A stretch of DNA of 64,000 nucleotides. It comes from Paenibacillaceae bacterium. GTDB lineage: Bacteria; Bacillota; Bacilli; Paenibacillales; CANHGK01. Position numbers and translations under genes: made by a program. Location of the stretch: contig CANHGK010000002.1 in assembly GCA_947460235.1 (NCBI GenBank), positions 151,448 through 215,447 on the forward strand, read 5' to 3'. Positions 34,608 through 43,472 of this stretch are shown one piece after another. Position 1 is the stretch's first letter, and every line of letters begins with the position of its first letter. A model generated the notes under the pieces. That model was not told the DNA's origin. It saw only the letters and a list, made by a program, of their open reading frames with translations, and ran no database searches.

Positions 34608-36443
34608 ATGCCAGTCGAACGAATTACTGGTTTGGCCTCCGGAATGGATATTGATACCACGGTAAAAAAATTAATGACTGCGGAACGTGTGCCGGTTGAC
34701 AATCTCACAAAGAAAAAGCAAATTGCGGAGTGGCAACGTGAGGATTATCGATCACTAAATTCAAAGTTTTTGGAATTCAAAAACTCGATGTATTCAATGA
34801 AATTAGAAGCATCAACGCAAGTAAAAAAAGTAGCAGTAACTGATGAAACCTATTTTTCAGCGAGTGCGACAGGGTTGGCCAATGAAGGAAACTACAGCCT
34901 GAAAGTGAACCAATTGGCAAGTACTGCGAACCAAATGTCAAGCGCAACGCTCGGCCTTAAAGGGGATACTTCTAAGACCCTCTCAAGTGTTGTAAGTGGT
35001 TTAAGTTCGGATTTCACATTGCAACTGGTCGGAGAAAAGGGTACCGAGAGTATTACAGTAAAACCATCGGGGAAAGTTAGTGATTTGATCTCGGCGATCA
35101 ATGCTAAGAGTACCACGACGGGGATAAAAGTCTCATACGATACTACATTAGACCGAATACAATTAACGTCTACCGGGACTGGTGCTAAATCAAGTATACA
35201 ATTTGATGCTGCCGCGTCTGATCGGACGCAATTAAACTCACTTTGGGCAGGGCTTGGATTTAGTTCACAGGGACAATTGAGTCGAGGAAGTCAAAGTTTT
35301 GCTTCTGGGGAAACGACCACGTTGTCACAAGCGGGGACATTATCGGTGTCGATCGATGGCACATCAACCAAAACAATATCAATCGCATCAGGTACAACGA
35401 AAGTTTCAGATGTGATTTCTAGTATAAATTCGGATGCGGATTTTCAAAAAAACGGAATTTCTGCACATCTTGATAAAGACAATCAATTAGTGATTTCAAA
35501 AAGCAACTCACTTACGACAATTGGAATTACTGCGGATAACGCAAGTATCCTTACCGAACTAGGGCTCGATGCATCCCCGACGTTTACGAGTGCACTTCGC
35601 ACAAGTGGCACGAATGCAAAGGTAGCTTATAACGGAGTAAATGTTGAATACACGTCAAATAATTTTGTGGTCAATGGATTAAACGTATCTTTAAAAAAAG
35701 CAAATCAATCCTCGGATGCGGCAACGCAAATGTCTGTAGTATATGACTCAGATGCAATTTTTAATAACATTAAAAATTTTGTGACAAAGTTTAACGACTT
35801 AAACGATGCATTAATTTCTAAGACATCGGAAGATCGTTATAAAGAGTACCAACCGTTATCTGATGATCAAAAAGCAGCGATGTCTGAAACCCAAATTACG
35901 AAATGGGAAGAAAAAGCGAAAAGCGGATTATTGAGAAATGATTCGATCATCTCCAAAATTCAGGTCGATTTGAGAAGAGCAATGAGTGGTTCTGTCACAG
36001 GTATCTCCTCGACGGCTGTTAATCAATTATCACTGATTGGAGTAAAATCGCTGACATTCGCAGACAATGGGAGATTGTCATTGGATGAAACAAAACTAAA
36101 AGAAGCAATTGCAGCAAGTCCGGATGCAATTACAACGATGTTCACAAAGTACTCTGGATCAGCAACATCATCAACCGGGGACGGTATTGCACGAAGAGTA
36201 TACGATCAGATGACAACTGCAATTTCTTTAGTATCTCAAAAGGCAGGTACATCTGGTGCAATTGTTGACAAGTCAATGATGAGTGATGAAATTACCCGAT
36301 ATAAAACACAAATCAGCACATTGTCATCAAAAATGGCAGATAAAGAAAGCGCATATTATAAAAAATTTGGTGCAATGGAAAAAGCAATGCAGAAATATAA
36401 CAATCAAGCAAGCTACTTCCAATCGCAAGTGAGTAAAATGTAA
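34608..36443 (+). CDS. fliD: Filament cap protein FliD
   Basis: A 611-residue hook-associated protein 2. N-terminal ITGLASGMDIDTTVKKLM and the FliD_N pattern, a Ser/Thr-rich variable centre, and the C-terminal FliD_C domain (IGVKSLTFADNGRLSLDETK near residue 480) ending in a coiled coil (MADKESAYYKKFGAMEKAM). AAAGGAGTGATG precedes the ATG. FlaG, found between hag and fliD in B. subtilis, is absent. Longer than the B. subtilis protein because of the central region. Confidence 0.96.
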   Translation: MPVERITGLASGMDIDTTVKKLMTAERVPVDNLTKKKQIAEWQREDYRSLNSKFLEFKNSMYSMKLEASTQVKKVAVTDETYFSASATGLANEGNYSLKVNQLASTANQMSSATLGLKGDTSKTLSSVVSGLSSDFTLQLVGEKGTESITVKPSGKVSDLISAINAKSTTTGIKVSYDTTLDRIQLTSTGTGAKSSIQFDAAASDRTQLNSLWAGLGFSSQGQLSRGSQSFASGETTTLSQAGTLSVSIDGTSTKTISIASGTTKVSDVISSINSDADFQKNGISAHLDKDNQLVISKSNSLTTIGITADNASILTELGLDASPTFTSALRTSGTNAKVAYNGVNVEYTSNNFVVNGLNVSLKKANQSSDAATQMSVVYDSDAIFNNIKNFVTKFNDLNDALISKTSEDRYKEYQPLSDDQKAAMSETQITKWEEKAKSGLLRNDSIISKIQVDLRRAMSGSVTGISSTAVNQLSLIGVKSLTFADNGRLSLDETKLKEAIAASPDAITTMFTKYSGSATSSTGDGIARRVYDQMTTAISLVSQKAGTSGAIVDKSMMSDEITRYKTQISTLSSKMADKESAYYKKFGAMEKAMQKYNNQASYFQSQVSKM

Positions 36444-36477
36444 TTACAATTTAGTGTTTTTTAAGGGAGGTTTGATT

Positions 36478-36882
36478 ATGTTGGGGTACAATTCGGATAA
36501 ATATTTTGAGAACAATATTAAGACAGCCAGTCCAGCCCAACTTTTATTGATGTTGTATGATGGGGCAATTCGCTTCCTGAAAATTGCGATTGATTCCACC
36601 AATAAACATGACTTCGCGAATGCAAATAAACATTACCAAAAAACTCAAAATATTATTCAAGAATTTATCATTACCATTGATAAAAATGCGCCAATTGCCA
36701 AACAATTGGTGCCGTTGTATGACTATTTTTATCGGCAACTGGTCCAAGCGAACATCCACAAAGATGTTGCACCTGCCGAAGAAGTTCTCAGTTATCTTGT
36801 AGAACTTCGTGAAACATGGTATCAGGCGTCCAGGCAAAGTCCGGTAAGACTCGTTCCAAAAAATGATCAATACCATGGTTGA
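36478..36882 (+). CDS. fliS: Flagellin export chaperone FliS
   Basis: A 134-residue helical chaperone that binds the flagellin C-terminal helix before export. N-terminal YNSDKYFENNIKTASPAQLL and LMLYDGAIRFLKIA are typical. The ATG at 36478 lies 7 bases after AAGGGAGG; the in-frame codon at 36454 lies upstream of this site. Overlaps the next gene by 20 bases. Confidence 0.96.
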   Translation: MLGYNSDKYFENNIKTASPAQLLLMLYDGAIRFLKIAIDSTNKHDFANANKHYQKTQNIIQEFIITIDKNAPIAKQLVPLYDYFYRQLVQANIHKDVAPAEEVLSYLVELRETWYQASRQSPVRLVPKNDQYHG

Positions 36883-37237
36883 TCGTTATCAGCAAATTGT
36901 AACTGCCGTTCTGAGCGAACTTTTTCAGATCACATCGGGTCTCGTTCAAATCCTTCAGTCGCCTACTGAATTAAATGATGAAGAAGTACTTGCAATGGTT
37001 GAACGACGTGAAAAGTTAATCGAAGTGCTCAAAACATTCGATTGGACCTCTGGTTTGTCTGATGAAGAAAAACAATTAGCTAAAAAGATTGCATTCATGG
37101 ATCCGATGGTACTTGAGGGAATGTCTCGAGTTAAAAAAGCGATACAGCAACAACAAGTACAATTTGATCGGTATCAAAAATCATTGGAACAACAAGATTA
37201 TTTATCCGATGGAATCTTTTTTGACCGGAAGAAATAA
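36863..37237 (+). CDS. fliT: FliT-like flagellar protein
   Basis: A 124-residue, mostly helical protein at the fliT position after fliS. By family it would be a chaperone for FliD. Sequence similarity in this group is low and the call is mainly positional. The start overlaps fliS; an alternative ATG lies 12 bases further (MVDRYQQ). A long terminator closes the operon. Confidence 0.75.
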   Translation: MINTMVDRYQQIVTAVLSELFQITSGLVQILQSPTELNDEEVLAMVERREKLIEVLKTFDWTSGLSDEEKQLAKKIAFMDPMVLEGMSRVKKAIQQQQVQFDRYQKSLEQQDYLSDGIFFDRKK

Positions 37238-37241
37238 ATAG

Positions 37242-37306
37242 CATCTTTCCTATTGGTGATGAGACAACTCCTCTTATTCGTCACCAATACGAAAGATGTT
37301 TTTTTA
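37242..37306 (+). terminator. Terminator after fliT-like gene
   Basis: CATCTTTC-c-TATTGGTGA pairs with TCACCAATA-c-GAAAGATG: 17 bp interrupted by one C-C mismatch, 21-base loop, then seven T. It marks the border between the B. subtilis-like flagellar block and the glycan island. Confidence 0.9.
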
Positions 37307-37375
37307 TAGTAGCACCCGAATTAGTATGTTATATTCGTTGTATAAAAAACATAAAAAACAGCAGGTGACGAACGC

Positions 37376-37897
37376 GTGTTTATTAAGTCAGGGCAACTCG
37401 AAAGAGATATACCAATTGATGTTGCACCTCATCAGCGACTTCAAATGTGGAATCAAATTGCAGAGCAACTGAAAAAAAGAACAGTTATTATAGAAGATCC
37501 TCGTTTTGACGGTAGTTTTTTTAGGATAGATTTATTAGAACAATCGTTTAAGATCGAATTGGCTGATGAAGATGTATTGCTTACACTTTCCAATCCGGTT
37601 GCGGGAGATGTACATATCGGCATAAGTGTCGTCGAAATGATTTATGTATTAAAAGATATTGCAAGTTTTGTTGCCATTAAATTATATGGCTACGATCAGG
37701 ATTGTTGGTCAGTATTGGAACGGTTTGTTGATTTTATCGACAATCTTACGAAGGAAGTATTGCAATTCTTGGATCCGGTGATCGTAGATAAATGGATATT
37801 GCAATTAAATATATTGATGAGCGGAATTCAGAAACGGGACCAAATCATGATTGCTGACATCCTGCGATTTCGAATGATTCAACCGTTTTTAAATTAA
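37376..37897 (+). CDS. Uncharacterised 173-residue protein preceding the MAF gene
   Basis: Not recognised. No signal peptide or membrane helix. The first 85 residues alternate short strands (RTVIIEDPRFDGSFFRIDLL) and the C-terminal half is helical. GTG start after CAGGTGACG. It is the first gene after the flagellar terminator and ends 20 bases before the motility accessory factor, so it is likely co-expressed with it and could assist flagellin modification. A small helical adaptor or chaperone would fit but is not shown. Confidence 0.75.
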   Translation: MFIKSGQLERDIPIDVAPHQRLQMWNQIAEQLKKRTVIIEDPRFDGSFFRIDLLEQSFKIELADEDVLLTLSNPVAGDVHIGISVVEMIYVLKDIASFVAIKLYGYDQDCWSVLERFVDFIDNLTKEVLQFLDPVIVDKWILQLNILMSGIQKRDQIMIADILRFRMIQPFLN

Positions 37898-37917
37898 TAG
37901 GTAAAGGGGTGAGCGGC

Positions 37918-39864
37918 TTGTTTTTGAAGGCAAATCTTCGGAAAATGACAGAATTATATAAACGAATGAATTCGGAATTGCCTTCACTATTTAAGCAAAT
38001 TCATTCACAGGCTAATATTACATTGAGCAGAACGCCAACTGGAAAAGCGACAGCAAAATTTAAGGATGCAAATATTAATGATTGGCGATACATTCATAGT
38101 CATGAAGATCCGGTCTATGAAGCGGAGATGGTGATTCGTTCGTTACCAGATCTCGAAAAAAGTGATCACGTGTTATTTATAGGTGTTGGAATGGGTTATC
38201 AGATTGAATTTTTTCAACAAATGTATCCCAATACGCCTTTTTCCGTGATTGAACCGATTCACGAATTATTTCAAGCCTGTTTAAATGATCGCGATTTCGG
38301 GTGGTTGGATATCGAACGGATCTGGTTGTTTTCTACCAAAACTTCGGATTCGCCGAATGGGATGGACGTATTTATCAAACAATTTGCAATGAATCCAGTG
38401 CTTTCGCCTACACATCTGACCGTGTGTATATTGCCAGCATATCAACAACTTTTAAGTATAGATGTTTCGGACGTTTATAAAGAGATTTTATTAATGTATC
38501 GCAACAAGTTTTCTACGGTTGCAACGGTACAAGTTCATCGATTTGATTGGCTAGAAAACTCATGCAAAAACTTTCCATACAACAATTCTACGCCATCATT
38601 TTATCGAAGTTTTAAGGATGCATTTACTGACAAACCCGTCATTATCGTCTCTGCAGGACCATCTTTGAATCACGAATTCGAACATTTGCGGACGATTTAT
38701 GAGCAGGATATGGCATACATTTTTGCAGTTGGATCAACAATTAAAACACTATGCAAACAAAATATTAAAGTGCACGGTTTTATTGTCATGGATACAAAAA
38801 ATGAAGAAAAAGGTAATGAACTTTTGGAACCTGCTTTTTTTAACGGGACATATCAACCGCCGCTTGTATACATTAGTACCGTTGGACCGAATTTGTTGCG
38901 CAAATGCCCAACACCGATGTATCACATTTTATCGGAACGGGATTTGGTCGCGCATCATTTGCTTGAAGATATTCAAAGTGATTACTTGATTCATGACCAT
39001 GCAACGGTTGCCGTAAGTGCGTTTGAGCTTTTTACAGATATGGGATGCAATCCGGTCATTCTTGCAGGACAAAACTTAGGTTATTTAAACAAACAGAAGT
39101 ATGCTTCAGGCATTGACTATGGTTATTTAGAAAAAGAAACGGAATGGAAATTAGAATCAAACCAAATTGCAATTAAGTCTGTAGATGGAAGTGAAATGTA
39201 TACAACGCCCGACTTTCATTTTATGAAAAGTGATTTTGAAGGGTGGATTAAAAAAGTTCAACTCGAACAGTTATCGGATCAAAAACCGCTCAAAGTGATC
39301 AATACAACTCGTCAAGGTGCGCATATTGAAGGCGCGGAATTTATGACAATGGATCAAGTGATTGAACACGTGTTGACGCCTAACAACGTCAACAAACAGT
39401 GGAATGAACATGCCTTAGTGAACGAATCGGATGCTTCATATCGGATGCGTAAACAAAATCTTGATCGAAAAATCGCAAATAACATACAAGAATTGGACAT
39501 GTTAAGTAACATTGTCGAAACGTCTATTCAACATGTTTTTCTTTTGGATCAGGCGCTTTTCCTAAATAATGAGCACGAAGCGAGAACGTTGATCGATACA
39601 ATCGATGCCGAATTCCGTGCAACGATCGCAAATGGTTTTTACAAAGTGTACTTATTGACCGTAATGGAAAATTATTTAACACAAATCGCGCGTGGATTTG
39701 TGCTTTTGGAAAATAAACATAAAAACATTGAAGAATTAACCTTATTGAAACGAAATTTCGGGAATTGGTTTATTGCACTCAAAGAAGCGGTTAGGATATG
39801 TGAACCGCTATTTAAAGAGTTGCAGAAAAATCCCGTGGCTGCAGGAAATGAGGGATTGGCATGA
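37918..39864 (+). CDS. Motility accessory factor (DUF115), flagellin glycosyltransferase family
   Basis: Predicted 648 residues. DUF115/Maf proteins attach nonulosonic or other sugars to serine and threonine of flagellin in the cytoplasm. The central Rossmann-like DUF115 core is clear: KPVIIVSAGPSLNHEFEHL (about residues 240-258), VGSTIKTL, GFIVMD and the later LAGQNLGY. An N-terminal domain with VLFIGVGMGYQIEFF and a helical C-terminal region complete the family layout. AAAGGGGTG (37903-37911) serves a TTG at 37918; a GTG at 37909 lies inside this site and would add three residues. It overlaps the next gene by ATGA. The four flagellins upstream are the expected acceptors. Confidence 0.92.
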   Translation: MFLKANLRKMTELYKRMNSELPSLFKQIHSQANITLSRTPTGKATAKFKDANINDWRYIHSHEDPVYEAEMVIRSLPDLEKSDHVLFIGVGMGYQIEFFQQMYPNTPFSVIEPIHELFQACLNDRDFGWLDIERIWLFSTKTSDSPNGMDVFIKQFAMNPVLSPTHLTVCILPAYQQLLSIDVSDVYKEILLMYRNKFSTVATVQVHRFDWLENSCKNFPYNNSTPSFYRSFKDAFTDKPVIIVSAGPSLNHEFEHLRTIYEQDMAYIFAVGSTIKTLCKQNIKVHGFIVMDTKNEEKGNELLEPAFFNGTYQPPLVYISTVGPNLLRKCPTPMYHILSERDLVAHHLLEDIQSDYLIHDHATVAVSAFELFTDMGCNPVILAGQNLGYLNKQKYASGIDYGYLEKETEWKLESNQIAIKSVDGSEMYTTPDFHFMKSDFEGWIKKVQLEQLSDQKPLKVINTTRQGAHIEGAEFMTMDQVIEHVLTPNNVNKQWNEHALVNESDASYRMRKQNLDRKIANNIQELDMLSNIVETSIQHVFLLDQALFLNNEHEARTLIDTIDAEFRATIANGFYKVYLLTVMENYLTQIARGFVLLENKHKNIEELTLLKRNFGNWFIALKEAVRICEPLFKELQKNPVAAGNEGLA

Positions 39865-40859
39865 ACTTAAAAAACAAAAAAATATTGATTACGGGTGGAA
39901 CCGGAACGATTGGTTCGGCACTGGTTGAAGAACTTTTGAAGTTTGCGCCTTCCGTAATCCGTATTTTTAGCCGAGATGAATATAAGCAATTCCAAATGCA
40001 ACATCGGATGAAAGACCATGAACATGTTCGCTTCCTAATTGGGGACGTTCGCGACAAGGAGCGACTGTATAAAGCGATGGAAGACATCGACATCGTATTC
40101 CACCTTGCGGCGATGAAACACGTCTCCTCATGCGAATATAACCCGTTTGAAGCGGTAAAAACGAATGTGCTGGGCACACAAAACATCATTGATGTGGCCA
40201 TTCAACAAAATGTGAAACACGTCGTATTTACGAGTACGGACAAGGCGATTGCGCCAACAAATATTTATGGTGCGACCAAATTGACCGCAGAACGTCTAAT
40301 TACCTCTGCTCATTTTCATAAGGGCAAACACAAAACGATTTTTAGCTCGGTGCGCTTCGGGAATGTCATGGGTTCGAGAGGTTCGGTTATCCCGTTGTTT
40401 GTGGAGCAAATTCAACGCGGAGAAGCAATCACGGTGACAGATCCCGAAATGGTTCGGTATATGATGACGCCGAAACAGGCGGTTCAATTGATTCTGGAGA
40501 CGTTACGCGTTTCACAGGGCGGAGAAATTTTTGTGTTGAAAATGCCCAAAATTCGTCTGCAAGATTTAATTGATGCCATTGAAGGGTTGCTTGCGGAGCG
40601 AGGCCTGTTGAATGTCGGTTTCGAGAAGCGGGTGGTCGGTCTTCGTCCTGGAGAGAAAATGGAAGAAGAATTAATGACCGATTATGAGGCGGGGATTGCC
40701 ATAGATTGCGGGAATATGTTCTGTATTCCCTCGTATTTTGGGGATCGTAAAGTTCCAGATGGCAAAGTTGATTCCGAAGTATATGAAGGATTATTGCTGG
40801 ACGAGCTCATTGATCAAAGCACCATTCGTGAATGGTTAAAAAGCGAGCAAATCATATGA
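39861..40859 (+). CDS. PseB/CapD-like UDP-GlcNAc 4,6-dehydratase
   Basis: A 332-residue short-chain dehydrogenase of the polysaccharide biosynthesis family. NAD(P)-binding GGTGTIG (residues 12-18), MKHVSSCEYNPFEAVKTNV, the catalytic TSTDKA (about 124-129) and YGATK (about 136-140) correspond closely to PseB, which makes the 4-keto intermediate of pseudaminic acid. ATGA overlap with the MAF gene ties it to flagellin glycosylation. The next enzymes of that route (PseC, PseH, PseG, PseI) are not in the window, so the product may feed another path or the rest lies elsewhere. Confidence 0.88.
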   Translation: MNLKNKKILITGGTGTIGSALVEELLKFAPSVIRIFSRDEYKQFQMQHRMKDHEHVRFLIGDVRDKERLYKAMEDIDIVFHLAAMKHVSSCEYNPFEAVKTNVLGTQNIIDVAIQQNVKHVVFTSTDKAIAPTNIYGATKLTAERLITSAHFHKGKHKTIFSSVRFGNVMGSRGSVIPLFVEQIQRGEAITVTDPEMVRYMMTPKQAVQLILETLRVSQGGEIFVLKMPKIRLQDLIDAIEGLLAERGLLNVGFEKRVVGLRPGEKMEEELMTDYEAGIAIDCGNMFCIPSYFGDRKVPDGKVDSEVYEGLLLDELIDQSTIREWLKSEQII

Positions 40860-41788
40860 TCGATCCATTGGTCAGTATTATCATGTTATCGTATAACCGG
40901 ATGCAAGATGTACTTGAAAGTTTAGCAGAAATCGCTAACATCGAATATCCGAATCTGGAAGTTGTCGTCGTCGATAATGCTTCCACGGACGGGACGGTAG
41001 AAGCAGTCACTGAACGAAGTAAAGAATGGAAGAATGCTGCAGGGGAGTCGCTACGAATTCACTTGCTGTCCCTCCCGAAAAATATAGGTGTTGCGGCATA
41101 TAATCGCGGAATTGCGCATTCGTCTGGTGAATATTTAGTCATTATCGATGATGATTCCTATCCTCATTCGCAAGCCATTCGCCGCATGGTTGATGTGTTC
41201 CAGGTGAATCCGCAGCTTGGTGTGGTGGCATTCGATGTGCGTCATGAAGATTCTAAAGCAAGTGTGCCTGTACCATCACCAGACAACTGGATGGGGGGGC
41301 CAATGAAGCCGATCGAGCAGCCCTATTTGATGTCTTTTAATGGTGCGGGATGTGGGGTTAGGCGTAGCGTGTTACCTGTGCATGGATTATATGCGGAAAA
41401 TTTCTTCTTGTATAACAATGAATTGGATGCTGCCTATCGCATTTGGGATCAAGGTTATGAAATTCAATTTTTTAAAGAAATTGTTGCGTATCACCGCCAA
41501 TCGCTTACGAACCGGACGTCGAAACGAGCACCATTTTTTTATGTTCGTAACGCCTTTTGGATTGCGTGGACGCATTTGCCATTAACACATATGTTACGCG
41601 TGACGGGATTGTTATTGTTTTATTGCGGAGTGTATACCATCGAGCAAAAAACAGATGTATATTTACAGGCTGCGATGCAGGCATTTCGCGGAATGAAAGA
41701 TATTTTTAGTAAACGAAAACCGGTGTCAGATCGTGTTGCCATGCAACTGCGAGTACCATACCCGGTGTTTTTTACATTTTATCGATAA
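40856..41788 (+). CDS. Glycosyltransferase family 2
   Basis: A 310-residue inverting GT-A enzyme. PLVSIIMLSYNRMQDVLESL (residues 4-23), VVDNASTDGT and the DXD-type VIIDDDSYPH (about residues 99-108) are typical; the second half contains the FFLYNNELDAAYRIWDQG acceptor motif of rhamnosyl/galactofuranosyl-type GT2 proteins. Coupled to the previous gene by ATGA; an in-frame ATG 24 bases upstream is possible. Sugar donor unknown; UDP-galactofuranose (glf nearby), GDP-perosamine and others are available. Confidence 0.9.
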   Translation: MIDPLVSIIMLSYNRMQDVLESLAEIANIEYPNLEVVVVDNASTDGTVEAVTERSKEWKNAAGESLRIHLLSLPKNIGVAAYNRGIAHSSGEYLVIIDDDSYPHSQAIRRMVDVFQVNPQLGVVAFDVRHEDSKASVPVPSPDNWMGGPMKPIEQPYLMSFNGAGCGVRRSVLPVHGLYAENFFLYNNELDAAYRIWDQGYEIQFFKEIVAYHRQSLTNRTSKRAPFFYVRNAFWIAWTHLPLTHMLRVTGLLLFYCGVYTIEQKTDVYLQAAMQAFRGMKDIFSKRKPVSDRVAMQLRVPYPVFFTFYR

Positions 41789-41803
41789 ATTGGGTGTGAC
41801 CGT

Positions 41804-42280
41804 ATGAACATCTTATTGATACGCTGTGTCAGTCTACAGTTGCTGGATTTGATCATTGCAAAGATTAAACAAAACGATGCACACGCTCAAATTCATGTGC
41901 TTACCCATCAACATAGCGCCGATTTGACCGCAAAACATCCAAGTATTGATCGGGTTTGGACGTATGAACGAAGCGGGAATTTTAGCGGAAAAATTCATGA
42001 TGTAGCACTCAAAGGGATTTCATGGGATCTCATCCTTGTGCCGTTAGGGAATGAAAGTGGATCTGGTTTTGAAAACGTCAAGAAACTGGCGCTCTCGATT
42101 CCTTCGAAAGATCGGCAAACCATTAGCATATCGGGGGATTGGAAGCGATTTAATCGGTTTTCGATGATTGCAGAGCAAATGATACATACGGTTAGTGCGG
42201 TGTTTGGTGGACTTGTAACTGTCGTGGGGTTAGTTGTTCTGCTCGTTGCGATGCCGTTTATTTCAAGGAAGCACAAGTGA
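41804..42280 (+). CDS. Short protein with GT9-like N terminus and a C-terminal membrane helix
   Basis: A 158-residue protein. Residues 1-110 resemble the N-terminal half of heptosyltransferase-like proteins (MNILLIRCVSLQLLDLIIAK, then a THQHSADLTAKHPSIDRVW pattern), but the catalytic C-terminal half is missing. In its place is one hydrophobic segment (about residues 130-152) and a short basic tail. It has its own ribosome-binding site (GGGTGTGA) and fits neatly between neighbours, so it is probably a real small membrane protein rather than debris. Function unknown. Confidence 0.75.
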   Translation: MNILLIRCVSLQLLDLIIAKIKQNDAHAQIHVLTHQHSADLTAKHPSIDRVWTYERSGNFSGKIHDVALKGISWDLILVPLGNESGSGFENVKKLALSIPSKDRQTISISGDWKRFNRFSMIAEQMIHTVSAVFGGLVTVVGLVVLLVAMPFISRKHK

Positions 42281-42295
42281 AGGGAGGGACGATCA

Positions 42296-43468
42296 ATGTC
42301 GTATGATGTCATTGTTGTTGGTGCCGGATTCGCGGGGGCGGTCGCTGCGGAACGCTTGGCGCACGTGCAAGGGAAACGTGTATTGGTGCTTGAGAAGCGT
42401 GGACACGTTGGCGGAAATGCGTATGATCGCTATGATCAGCAAGGAATTTTGATTCATCAATATGGTCCGCATATTTTTCATACCAAATTGGCAGAAGTAT
42501 GGGATTATCTCTCTCAATTCACGAATTGGCGTCCATATGAGCACCGTGTGTTAGGTGAAATTGAAGGGCAACTCGTTCCAATTCCGTTTAATTTGACGAG
42601 TATTGAACGATTGTTTGATGAAGATAAGGCGACACAAGTAAAGCAACTGTTGATCGAGCGATTCGGAATGGAAACGAAAGTTCCAATTCTGAAGTTGCAA
42701 GAAACCGATCATCCTTTGCTCGCTGAGTTAGCAGAATATATTTATCGTCATGTCTTTCTTGGATATACATTAAAACAATGGGGCATGCGTCCGGAAGAAT
42801 TGGACCCGTATGTGACCGGACGAGTGCCTGTACATATTTCTTATGATGATCGTTATTTTCAGGATCGCTATCAGGCGATGCCTGTTGATGGATACACAAA
42901 ATTATTTGAACGGATGCTTGAACATTCGCGAATTGAAGTTCAATATGGTGATGCGTTTGAGCGCTTGCGCATTGATGTGGAGGCGCGGCAAATCTTTTTT
43001 GATGGGGAACGCTTTGATGGGCGCGTCATATATACGGGCAAAATCGATGAGTTATTAGGGTACCGGTTTGGGGCATTGCCGTACCGCTCGTTAGATTTTG
43101 TATTCGAGTCGGAGGATCGTGAATGGGTACAGTCGACGGGGACGGTAAATTACCCAAATGCACATGACTATACGCGAATCACAGAATTTAAGCATTTGAC
43201 GGGACAAGTCCATCCTCATAGCACAATTACGAAAGAATATCCCGGTGCGTACGATGCCGCGGATGAACGATTTTCAGTACCATATTATCCTGTGCCAAAA
43301 CCAGAGAATCATGACCTTTACAAACAATACGCACGATCGATTGCAGATTGGGATCAAGTTACGTTAATCGGCAGATTAGCAGAATACAAATATTACGACA
43401 TGGACGCGGTCGTAGCAAAGGTTTTGCATGTCGTGGAAAAATTCAAATCGGCAGAAAAAGGCGGTTAA
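42296..43468 (+). CDS. glf: UDP-galactopyranose mutase
   Basis: A 390-residue flavoenzyme converting UDP-galactopyranose to UDP-galactofuranose. FAD-binding VVGAGFAGAVAAERLA (about residues 6-21), VLEKRGHVGGNAYD, the QYGPHIFHT substrate motif and the C-terminal GRLAEYKYYDMD with conserved arginine and tyrosines are all present. Typical length. GGGAGGGACG precedes the ATG. Indicates galactofuranose in the glycan. Confidence 0.96.
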   Translation: MSYDVIVVGAGFAGAVAAERLAHVQGKRVLVLEKRGHVGGNAYDRYDQQGILIHQYGPHIFHTKLAEVWDYLSQFTNWRPYEHRVLGEIEGQLVPIPFNLTSIERLFDEDKATQVKQLLIERFGMETKVPILKLQETDHPLLAELAEYIYRHVFLGYTLKQWGMRPEELDPYVTGRVPVHISYDDRYFQDRYQAMPVDGYTKLFERMLEHSRIEVQYGDAFERLRIDVEARQIFFDGERFDGRVIYTGKIDELLGYRFGALPYRSLDFVFESEDREWVQSTGTVNYPNAHDYTRITEFKHLTGQVHPHSTITKEYPGAYDAADERFSVPYYPVPKPENHDLYKQYARSIADWDQVTLIGRLAEYKYYDMDAVVAKVLHVVEKFKSAEKGG

Positions 43469-43472
43469 GTTG

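Noticed and set aside
41804..42280. Pseudogene of a GT9 glycosyltransferase
   Set aside because: No remnant of the missing half follows; the gene has its own ribosome-binding site and a distinct C-terminal membrane helix, so it was kept as a coding gene.
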